A stretch of DNA of 31,516 bases from Roseibacillus sp. Lineage in GTDB: Bacteria; Verrucomicrobiota; Verrucomicrobiae; Verrucomicrobiales; Akkermansiaceae. The notes under the pieces were generated by a model. It worked only from the letters and a program-made list of their open reading frames with translations, was not told where the DNA came from and did not search any database. The translations under genes and the position numbers were made by a program. Shown here piece after piece: positions 23,770-30,313 of the stretch (positions are counted from its first letter, which is position 1; the number at the start of each line of letters is the position of its first letter). The stretch lies in the NCBI GenBank assembly GCA_002723015.1, contig PBNG01000005.1, positions 1 through 31,516 of the forward strand, written 5' to 3'.

Positions 23770-24903
23770 TTACTGCCAGAGTGGCTCGCCTCCGTCCATC
23801 ATGCTTTGCAAAAAGTCCTCGTTGAGTTCGACGCCTAACCCCGGCTTTTCGGTCAGCGCCACATGGCCGTCCTGGATCACCGGCTCGTTGGAGTCGATTA
23901 CGTCGTTCCAGGTTTTGTCGTGGAAGCGGTGGAATTCGAGGGCCAGGAAGTTGGGCACACTGGCACAGACGTGGGCATCGCCAACCGTACTTAGGGCACT
24001 AGAGTTATTGTGCGGAGCGAAGGGGATGTAGTAGGACTCAGCCATATTGGCGATTTTGCGGCATTCCGACAGTCCGCCGCACTTGGAGATATCGGGCATG
24101 ATGATATCGCAGGCCTGTTTTTCGATGACCTCGCGGAAGCCGTAGCGCAGATAGGCGTTTTCGCCGACGCAGATCGGGGTTCTGGTCGAGCGCGTGATGT
24201 GAGCGAGCACTTGAATATTTTCCGGCGGTACCGGCTCTTCCAACCACATGAGATTGAGATCTTCCAGTGCGTGCGCGATCTTTATGCCGGCCGTGGCGTC
24301 GTAGCGACCGTGTAGATCGATGGCCAGATCCATATGATCCCCCACGGCCTCGCGAATCTCGTGTGCTTGGTCGACCATGATTTCTAGCTCGCCGGGGGTC
24401 ACCGACCAGTTCCACGGATCGGCTTTATGCGGATTGCCGGCATCGTCGAGGTCGAACTTGATGGCGTTAAAACCGCGCGCACGCGCTTCTTCGGCGCGCG
24501 CGCGGCAATTGGTCATGGCGCTGTCGACATAGAGCCTGACCCGATCGCGAAACTTGCCGCCGAGTAGGCGGTAGATCGGCACGCCTTGGGCCTTGCCGGC
24601 TAAATCCCAAAGTGCGATCTCGATGCCGGTCAACGCCGAGATTCCCAAACCCGACATGCCACCACGGAAGATATAGCTGCGGCGGATACCCTCGAAGATC
24701 GCGTCGACGTCGCGCGGGTCCTTGCCGATGATTTGTTCGGCCATGGAGCGGGTCGAGCCGCGCCAGCCGCCATCGACGTGGCTAGCTTCACCGGTACCGT
24801 AGACGCCCTCGTCGGTGTGGATGCGGACGTAGTGGTAGAGATAGGTGGGTTTGCCGTCGTCTTTAATACGGACTTCGGCAGTTTTGACGTCGGTGATCTT
24901 CAT
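23770..24903 (-). CDS. Enolase-superfamily (MR/MLE) dehydratase, KFD subgroup
   Basis: A 377-residue member. The ATG at 24901-24903 (MKITDVKTAEVRIKDDGKPT) follows AGGA and is preferred over an upstream frame extension. Active-site elements: K149-F-D151 in NAIKFDLDD in place of KxK, D196 in LAIDLHGRY, E222 in MWLEEPVPP, E248 in CVGENAYLR, D271 in MPDISKCGG and H298 in FAPHNNSSA. A lysine plus aspartate in the second strand is seen in acid-sugar dehydratase subgroups such as mannonate/gluconate-type enzymes. The decayed gene at 12726 has the same KFDLD signature and appears to be a paralogue. It stands 25 bases after the decayed beta-propeller gene, in an operon with PhyH and a small unknown protein. 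Confidence 0.92.
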   Translation of the reverse strand: MKITDVKTAEVRIKDDGKPTYLYHYVRIHTDEGVYGTGEASHVDGGWRGSTRSMAEQIIGKDPRDVDAIFEGIRRSYIFRGGMSGLGISALTGIEIALWDLAGKAQGVPIYRLLGGKFRDRVRLYVDSAMTNCRARAEEARARGFNAIKFDLDDAGNPHKADPWNWSVTPGELEIMVDQAHEIREAVGDHMDLAIDLHGRYDATAGIKIAHALEDLNLMWLEEPVPPENIQVLAHITRSTRTPICVGENAYLRYGFREVIEKQACDIIMPDISKCGGLSECRKIANMAESYYIPFAPHNNSSALSTVGDAHVCASVPNFLALEFHRFHDKTWNDVIDSNEPVIQDGHVALTEKPGLGVELNEDFLQSMMDGGEPLWQ

Positions 24904-24928
24904 CGGAGTCCTTTCTATCAGGCACAGA

Positions 24929-25343
24929 TTAGTCCAGATATAATTGTCTGACGCCACGAGTGGCCGCGCTGCAGGCCCACAGCACGTCTTCGTGGATGGT
25001 CAAGCCGTGGATCTCGATCGGGGCTTTGAGTGGATGACTTCCCACGCGCGGCCGCCCTCGGCGTCGAGCCGACAGACGGTGCCAGCGGAGGCGTCGGCAA
25101 CCCACATAGTGCCGTCTTCGAGTCAGGCCAGGCTAGACACGCGTAATTTGGGGGCAATGGAAGGCGTTGATCTCGGTCCAGATGGCGATGTCGATGACGT
25201 GGATCAACTGCGAGGGCGGCGCGGTGACGTAGATTTTGCCGTTTTTCCATATAGTACAGGACGGCGACGGCGGCATGCAGATCGTTGGGTTGGGGGCTGG
25301 GACTTTTGAAGCGCCCTTCGACGCGAGCGATCTGAATAGTCAT
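24929..25343 (-). pseudogene. SMP-30/NHL-type beta-propeller protein, fragment with frameshifts
   Basis: An ATG at 25341-25343, just after the PhyH stop, opens MTIQIARVEGRFKSPSPQPN and soon leaves frame. Other frames then give KIYVTAPPSQLIHVID, A*LEDGTMWVADASAGTVCR (TGA where Trp or similar is expected) and LDAEGGRAWEVIHS, and finally IHGLTIHEDVLWACSAATRG then VRQLYLD and TAA at 24929-24931. The DGTMWVADASAGTVCRLD segment is a typical blade of gluconolactonase/SMP-30 or NHL propellers. At about 138 codons it is under half the normal size, so blades have been deleted as well. Lactonases of this type open sugar lactones, which would suit the neighbouring dehydratase. Confidence 0.65.
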
Positions 25344-25344
25344 A

Positions 25345-26127
25345 TCAAGTACGCTTTCCCATGAGGTAATCCCAGTTCTGGTGGCGGATCGCGCGCTCTT
25401 TGTAGTGATCGCTCTGCGAGACGCCGAGCGGATTGTGGAAGTTGAGGATATTGTTGGCATCTTCGGCCTGGTCGCGCTTGTTCCAGTCCTTAGGCTTGCT
25501 GGCGACATCGGGGTTGTGGTTCCAGGTAGGGGCCGCGTTGTCCCGGGTGCGGCGGAATAGGAACTTGATCATATGGCGCTTGTGCGGCGAGCGGTTGGCG
25601 GCAGTGCCGTGCCACAGGTCGTAGTGAGTAAAGGCGACGGTACCGGCTTTTACCGTCAGCGGTACCTGGCCACGGATATTGGTGTAGGTAGCCATGCGGT
25701 CGGTCGGCGCGTTGCGGAATTGGGTGCCGGGGACGATGATCGTCGGACCCATATCCGAGGTTATGTCTGTTGGATAATAGAGTCCGAGAAAGCGGTTGAG
25801 CAGGGTGTCGCGGCTGTTGAGTCCATCTTGGTGCCAGTTCATGTGGCCAGTACCGGGTTGCTTACAGTGCCAGTGGCGGTGGGACTGTATCTCGTAGTCG
25901 GGGCCGAGCAAGCTGATCAGCGCATCCTTAACCGCTGGGTGGTCGAGGACCTGCCACAGTTCAGGAAAGGCTTCGGTGATGGCGTCGCCGGGGTTGTGGT
26001 CGAGCGCGTCGAGTTGGGTGGCGATGTTCTCGTTTAGGCCGTCTGGCAATTCGGGTTCGACGAGGTGATAGCCGTTGACTAAGAAGTGGGCGACATCAGC
26101 GTCGTTGAGCAAGAAGCGATCACTCAT
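25345..26127 (-). CDS. Phytanoyl-CoA dioxygenase (PhyH) family oxygenase
   Basis: A 260-residue Fe(II)/2-oxoglutarate oxygenase. The ATG at 26125-26127 (MSDRFLLNDADVAHFLVNGY) overlaps the end of the upstream small gene (ATGAGTGA), so translation is coupled; GGAG lies ten bases before it. Iron ligands: H99 and D101 in HMNWHQDGLNSRD, and H173 in YDLWHGTAANRSPHKRH with R184 as a likely 2-oxoglutarate contact. The GPTIIVPGTQF turn (about 128-138) is standard for the family. It heads a run of minus-strand genes that continues into a decayed propeller and the MR/MLE dehydratase. Substrate unknown. Confidence 0.92.
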   Translation of the reverse strand: MSDRFLLNDADVAHFLVNGYHLVEPELPDGLNENIATQLDALDHNPGDAITEAFPELWQVLDHPAVKDALISLLGPDYEIQSHRHWHCKQPGTGHMNWHQDGLNSRDTLLNRFLGLYYPTDITSDMGPTIIVPGTQFRNAPTDRMATYTNIRGQVPLTVKAGTVAFTHYDLWHGTAANRSPHKRHMIKFLFRRTRDNAAPTWNHNPDVASKPKDWNKRDQAEDANNILNFHNPLGVSQSDHYKERAIRHQNWDYLMGKRT

Positions 26128-26401
26128 CGCAGACGATCTCCATTTTTTGTAGGATGAACTCATAGCCGACCACGTCGAGGTTATGGTCGTCAAAAGGAGC
26201 CTGAAGGTGGGGGAATTGCACGACCTGCCAGCCGTCGACGATGGCGTCGTGGACGGTTTGGTAGGGCCAGTCAGGCTCCTCAGCGATAATCTCGGGCTTG
26301 TAGTCTTTAGTGGGCTCGATGAGGGTCAGGCCGATGATACCGGAGAGGGGGCTAGGAGTGCGCGCTTGGATGTATAATAACCGTTGGCGGGGAGTGTCCA
26401 T
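26120..26401 (-). CDS. Small protein of unknown function, coupled to PhyH
   Basis: A 93-residue soluble protein, MDTPRQRLLYIQARTPSPLS at the start and WQVVQFPHLQAPFDDHNLDV then VGYEFILQKMEIV near the end. No family recognised. The last bases (GATGAGTGA) overlap the PhyH start by eight bases, which supports expression as a gene and a functional link with that oxygenase. Its pattern of strands and the ending YEFILQKME resemble a small ferredoxin-like or partner-type fold, but that is a guess. A possible ribosome site, CGGAG, lies 13 bases before the ATG. Confidence 0.6.
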   Translation of the reverse strand: MDTPRQRLLYIQARTPSPLSGIIGLTLIEPTKDYKPEIIAEEPDWPYQTVHDAIVDGWQVVQFPHLQAPFDDHNLDVVGYEFILQKMEIVCDE

Positions 26402-26592
26402 GAAGGGCGTATACTCCGAGGGCGGAGATTTGTCCGCTTATTAGGCGTTTTGCACAAAAAAGGAAAGAGCCTTTTAGCCGAGGTAATATAGGCCGCTGAT
26501 ATTGGGACGACCAGAGCCCACTCTTTTGTCAAAAGGGAGAGGAGGAGGGCGCCCTTGATGGCAAATGGGGTCTTGGTTAGCTTGGCCTTTCT

Positions 26593-27028
26593 GTGGAAGA
26601 GAAAAACTCTGAAGGAAAAAAATTAGTAGACGGGGCTTCGCTTGCCGGCAATTTCGTCGCGCTGGCAGCAGCGTCTGCTAGCGGTTCGGTGGTGGTCGAT
26701 CTGGGTAGGGAAGAACTCGCACCTTTGCGCGAAACAGGTGGCGCGGTGGCGGTGGCGGGCGGCGAGTTTCCCGTGATCGCGACGCGGGTGGATGAGGAGC
26801 GGTTTGCGGCGTTCCGCTCGGAATGTACGCATTGGAACTGCGAGGTGGCGTTACTGGACGCAAAGAGGATCGTGCGCTGCTCGTGTCACATGAGTCGCTT
26901 TTGATATGGAGAGGTGGCTGATCAACGGCGAGGCGCAGAAGGATCTATCGCGGGTGGAGATCGAGATCCAGACGGCGACGGCGGTTGAGCGGCGGAGCTG
27001 GGGACGCCTCAAAAGCAGGAGGGGTTGA
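26593..27028 (+). pseudogene. Rieske [2Fe-2S] protein with a single frameshift
   Basis: Rieske proteins carry electrons through a His/Cys-ligated 2Fe-2S cluster. The frame starts near a GTG at 26593 and reads KKLVDGASLAGNFVALAAAS (the hydrophobic start usual for a Tat-exported Rieske protein), then both cluster boxes: CTHWNC (box 1, C-T-H-x-x-C) and CSCHMSRF (box 2). Right after box 2 the frame meets TGA, but dropping one T from the TTTT at 26899-26902 restores SRFDMERWLINGEAQKDLSR and a tail to TGA 27026-27028. One extra base in a homopolymer could be decay or an assembly error. The restored stop overlaps the ATG of the reductase by one base, so the intact form is coupled to it. N-terminal residues may be missing or frameshifted too. 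Confidence 0.75.
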
Positions 27029-27999
27029 TGAAATACAAGATTCTGGGCCGCACCGGCGTCAAGGTGTCCGAGCTGTGCTACGGGACTATGGCTTTCGGGG
27101 GCGACGCCGATGAAAAGACCTCAGAGCAGATGTACCGTCGGATGCGGGAACTGGGTTTCAACTTTTTCGATACGGCCAATGTTTACTCTAAGGGGCGCTC
27201 GGAGAAAATTCTGGGCAAGCTGATCCAGGGCGAGCGTGACGAGTTGGTGATTAGCTCCAAGGTTTGTGGTTCGATGGGCGACGGGCCCAACGACAGTGGT
27301 TTATCGCGGCGCCATATCATGCAGGCAATTGAGGCTAGCCTCGCCCGCCTGCAGACGGATCGGCTGGACCTATACTTCGTGCACAACTTCGACGAGGAGA
27401 CGCCGATCGAGGAGACGCTTTCGGCTCTCGACGACCTGGTGCGGCAGGGCAAGATTCTCTATCCGGCGGTGAGCAACTGGGCCGCCTGGCAGATCGCCAC
27501 GGCTCTGGGCCACTGCGCCCGCGAGGGGCTGGCGCGCTTCGAGTGCATCCAGCCGATGTACAATCTAGCCAAACGCCAGGTCGAGGTCGAGATTTTGCCA
27601 TTGGCCCGCTCCGAGCAACTGGGCGTGATTTCCTACAGCCCACTGGGCGGCGGTCTGCTAACGGGCAAGTACGGAGTGGGCAAGCGCCCCCAAGGCGGGC
27701 GGCTGTTACAGCAGGACAACTATATCAAGCGCTACGCAAATCCGCTGTATTATGAACTTGCTGATCGCTTCGTCGCTTACGCCAGCGACCGGGGTGCGCA
27801 CCCGGCGACGCTGGCCTTGGCCTGGGCCAAGGGCCACCCGGACGTGACCGCGCCGATTATCGGCGGGCGCGACCTTGACCAGCTTCAACCTTCGCTCGCC
27901 GCGCTCGATTTCGAGATGTCGGCCGAAATGCGGGCCGAAATTGCGGCACTCTCGACGGAGCCGCCGCCGGCCACCGACCGCGCCGAAGTCCAGGCCTAA
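27028..27999 (+). CDS. Aldo/keto reductase
   Basis: A 323-residue NADPH-dependent reductase of the AKR superfamily, which interconverts aldehydes or ketones and alcohols. The start ATG at 27028 follows AGGAGGGG; the MKYKILGRTGVKVSELCYGT opening is standard for this group. The catalytic tetrad is D48 (FFDTANVY), Y53, K78 (VISSKV) and H119 (YFVHNFDEETP). The NADP-binding end TAPIIGGRDLDQLQPSLAAL is present. Length is normal. It begins one base inside the Rieske protein's restored stop and is followed 13 bases later by an HpcH/HpaI-like gene, so these three form one unit ending at the 28823 terminator. Substrate probably a sugar or sugar-derived aldehyde. Confidence 0.93.
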   Translation: MKYKILGRTGVKVSELCYGTMAFGGDADEKTSEQMYRRMRELGFNFFDTANVYSKGRSEKILGKLIQGERDELVISSKVCGSMGDGPNDSGLSRRHIMQAIEASLARLQTDRLDLYFVHNFDEETPIEETLSALDDLVRQGKILYPAVSNWAAWQIATALGHCAREGLARFECIQPMYNLAKRQVEVEILPLARSEQLGVISYSPLGGGLLTGKYGVGKRPQGGRLLQQDNYIKRYANPLYYELADRFVAYASDRGAHPATLALAWAKGHPDVTAPIIGGRDLDQLQPSLAALDFEMSAEMRAEIAALSTEPPPATDRAEVQA

Positions 28000-28012
28000 C
28001 TGAAAGTATGCC

Positions 28013-28801
28013 ATGAAGCCCAACAAGTTGCGCGAGAAACTCAACGTCGGTGTGCCGTCGCTGGGCACCCACGTACATGCGACCTGGCCTTCCGTCGTCG
28101 AACTGGTCGGACACACCGGCGAATACGACTACGTGGAATTCGTGGGCGAATATGCGCCTTTCGACCTGCATGACCTCGACAATCTGGCCCGCGCTGCCGA
28201 GCTTTACGAGATGGGCTCAATGATCAAAGTCGATGCGGAAAATCGCGCCTATGTGGCGCAGCGCGCGGTGGGTTCGGGTTTCGGCAGCGTGCGCTTCGCC
28301 GATGTGCGTGACGCTGATGAGGCGCGCCAATGCGTGGCCGTGGTGCGACCCGATACCCCGCAGGACGGCGGTACTTTTGGGGTGGAGATGCGCCGCTTTT
28401 CCTATATGTATCACGCGGGCACCGAAGCCTACGCACAGGCGCTGCGTGACGTGGTAGTGGTGCTGATGATCGAGAAGAAGAGCGCGGTCGATCAACTGGA
28501 GTCGTTGCTGGAAGTGGAGGGAGTGGACATGGTGCAGTGGGGCGGGGCGGCCTATGCGATGAGCGTGGGCAAGCCGGCGCAATACACCGACCCGGGCTTT
28601 CAAGAGGCGCAGGAGCGGGTGTTCAAAAAGGCGATCGAGATGGGCGTGCCGCCGCGAGCGGAGCTGGAGTGTGCCGACGATGCTAAACGTTTCTTGGACA
28701 TGGGTGTGCGGCACTTTTGTATCGGGACGGACGTGACGGTGCTGTATGGGTACTGGCGTGACGAGGGGGAGGCGATGCGGCGAGCGCTGGAAGGGAACTA
28801 G
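28013..28801 (+). CDS. HpcH/HpaI aldolase-family protein, divergent active site
   Basis: A 262-residue TIM-barrel protein of the HpcH/HpaI aldolase/citrate lyase family; these cleave 2-keto-3-deoxy acids to pyruvate and an aldehyde with a divalent metal. The frame starts MKPNKLREKLNVGVPSLGTH. The metal Glu is recognisable in VVVLMIEKKSAVDQLESLLE, but the usual segment FIGPNDLS, which supplies a metal Asp, is VQWGGAAYAMSVG here, and the first box D-x-E-H is VEFVGEY. So the fold is kept but part of the metal site is not. It may be a non-aldolase offshoot, or inactive. It is 13 bases after the reductase and followed at once by a terminator. Confidence 0.8.
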   Translation: MKPNKLREKLNVGVPSLGTHVHATWPSVVELVGHTGEYDYVEFVGEYAPFDLHDLDNLARAAELYEMGSMIKVDAENRAYVAQRAVGSGFGSVRFADVRDADEARQCVAVVRPDTPQDGGTFGVEMRRFSYMYHAGTEAYAQALRDVVVVLMIEKKSAVDQLESLLEVEGVDMVQWGGAAYAMSVGKPAQYTDPGFQEAQERVFKKAIEMGVPPRAELECADDAKRFLDMGVRHFCIGTDVTVLYGYWRDEGEAMRRALEGN

Positions 28802-28822
28802 CGCGGCGACGGTCTAAAGGCG

Positions 28823-28856
28823 AAAAAACCCGGGTCAGAAATGGCCCGGGTTTTTT
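28823..28856 (+). terminator. Rho-independent terminator after the aldolase-like gene
   Basis: AAAAAACCCGGG (28823-28834), ten-base loop, then the complement CCCGGGTTTTTT (28845-28856), followed by more T. Twelve perfect pairs and flanking A and T runs make it usable in both directions. It lies 21 bases after the TAG of the HpcH/HpaI-like gene. Confidence 0.9.
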
Positions 28857-29358
28857 ATTTTGTCGGATCCGATGGCGAATCGGGGTAGGTGTATGGCGCG
28901 CTACATGAAGTCGATCGTCTCCCATTGGCAGGCCCTTTCTCCACGTCACTCGAAAACGTGTCAAAGACCATACATCGCGATCCGATATGGGCGCTCCGCA
29001 CCTTCTGCTGGCACACCCCCAAGCTGGCCGACTGGCTGCTGGCGGTAGACCGCTCTTTCAGGCGATGGCGGAGATTGTAGCGGTCACGGGGTCGCCAGGG
29101 GAAAGATTTGGCGTCTATTGCCAGATCTCGCGCCATCCAGACTAGGTCGGCCAAGATGGACGGGATTTCGCGAAATGCCATCGCGGGAGTATTCCTGGTG
29201 CTGGACAAATTCCAGCTCGCCGGGGGCGCGGCGACAGGCGTGGGGCTGTTGGACGGCTTTATCGGTATGAGTTTTGGAGGTGCCGGGATCGACGAAGGCT
29301 TCAAATTTTGATGGCCAGGGCGAATGGCGAGTCCTGGCCGACGTGGGTGCCTTGGGGG
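28857..29358. other. Unassigned stretch between two aldolase genes
   Basis: About 500 bases beyond the terminator. On the minus strand several short frames look protein-like (GTHVGQDSPFALAIK; FEAFVDPGTSKTHTDKAVQQ; ILADLVWMARDLAID), each with a shift or stop between them. They could be one decayed gene following the aldolase at 29359-30135, but I recognise no family. No RNA gene or repeat is seen. Confidence 0.35.
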
Positions 29359-30135
29359 TCAATAGGTGCGCTGGCTCAGACCCTCGATGCCCTCGCGCAG
29401 GGCGCGGCGATAGAGCCAGAGGTCACCGCCGTAGGCGATGCAGCGGAAGCCCTGGCGCAGGCGCAACTGGCCTTCCTCGATGCTGTTGACCAGATAGCCA
29501 GCGGCCTTGCCGTGGCGTTCGCACGAAGCGACGACTCGCTCGAGAGCAGCGGTGAACTCGGGATGGTCGAACTGGCCGGGAATGCCGAGAAAGTTGCTTA
29601 AATCAAAGCCGCCGATCCACAGCACATCGATGCCGTCGAGTGCGGCAATCCGGTCGACATTCTCGAGGCCGGGTCGGTTTTCGATCTGCGCGATGAGTAG
29701 TCCTTCGCTATTGGCGTGGTCGATTTTGGCGACGACCGAGCCGGGTGCGTAGTGGTCATGGGCTATTTCGAAGGCAGCTCCACGCTGGCCCATCGGGGGG
29801 TATTTTCCCGATTGCACGATAATCTCGGCCTGGCGCGCGTCGCCAATCATTGGCACCATCACGCCTCGGGCACCGATATCGAGGACGCGGGCGATAAAGT
29901 GATACTGGGTCGCCGGTACGCGCACTAGTGGCTCGATGTGATCGGCGTTGGTGGTGGCGATGAGATCACGGACGGTTTCGACGCTCCAGCCGGTATGCTC
30001 CATGTCGTACATGATGAACTCGGCACCGGCCTCGGCGGAGAGTCGAGCAACGCCGGGGGTGCAGAATTCAAAGACCATGGTGCCGATGACGGTGCCGCCC
30101 TCTTTGAGCGTGCGTTTTACTTTGTTGGCCTGCAT
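29359..30135 (-). CDS. HpcH/HpaI family aldolase
   Basis: A 258-residue class II aldolase of the HpcH/HpaI family, which cleaves 2-keto-3-deoxy sugar acids or hydroxy-keto diacids to pyruvate and an aldehyde. All usual elements are present: YDMEHTGWS (about 43-51; D-x-E-H with the active-site His), VRVP, PPMGQRG, the metal Glu in IAQIENRPGLENVD, and the metal Asp in VLWIGGFDLSNFLG (the GPND position as GGFD). The ATG at 30133-30135 begins MQANKVKRTLKEGGTVIGTM. Single gene, transcribed away from hrpB's 3' side, with unassigned decay after it. With mannonate dehydratase and the MR/MLE enzymes it could complete breakdown of a 2-keto-3-deoxy acid. Confidence 0.9.
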   Translation of the reverse strand: MQANKVKRTLKEGGTVIGTMVFEFCTPGVARLSAEAGAEFIMYDMEHTGWSVETVRDLIATTNADHIEPLVRVPATQYHFIARVLDIGARGVMVPMIGDARQAEIIVQSGKYPPMGQRGAAFEIAHDHYAPGSVVAKIDHANSEGLLIAQIENRPGLENVDRIAALDGIDVLWIGGFDLSNFLGIPGQFDHPEFTAALERVVASCERHGKAAGYLVNSIEEGQLRLRQGFRCIAYGGDLWLYRRALREGIEGLSQRTY

Positions 30136-30313
30136 GCGAATGCCTCGATTCGGGAGGCGTAGAAAATAGGAGGGGGTGTGGGAGGGAGCAAGGGGGGAAC
30201 GTACTGCTCTGATCTGAGTTGTGGTAGAAGCGGCATTAGTTGTAATGGGCGCTGGCTTCTACCAGACGACATGCTGTGGTCGGTAGTGGTGCGCCGGACC
30301 GCCCATTCCCGCG

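Noticed and set aside
28217..28714. Minus-strand His-rich frame of 165 codons
   Set aside because: It is the antisense of the intact HpcH/HpaI-like gene; high His content comes from GTG/CAC reversal.
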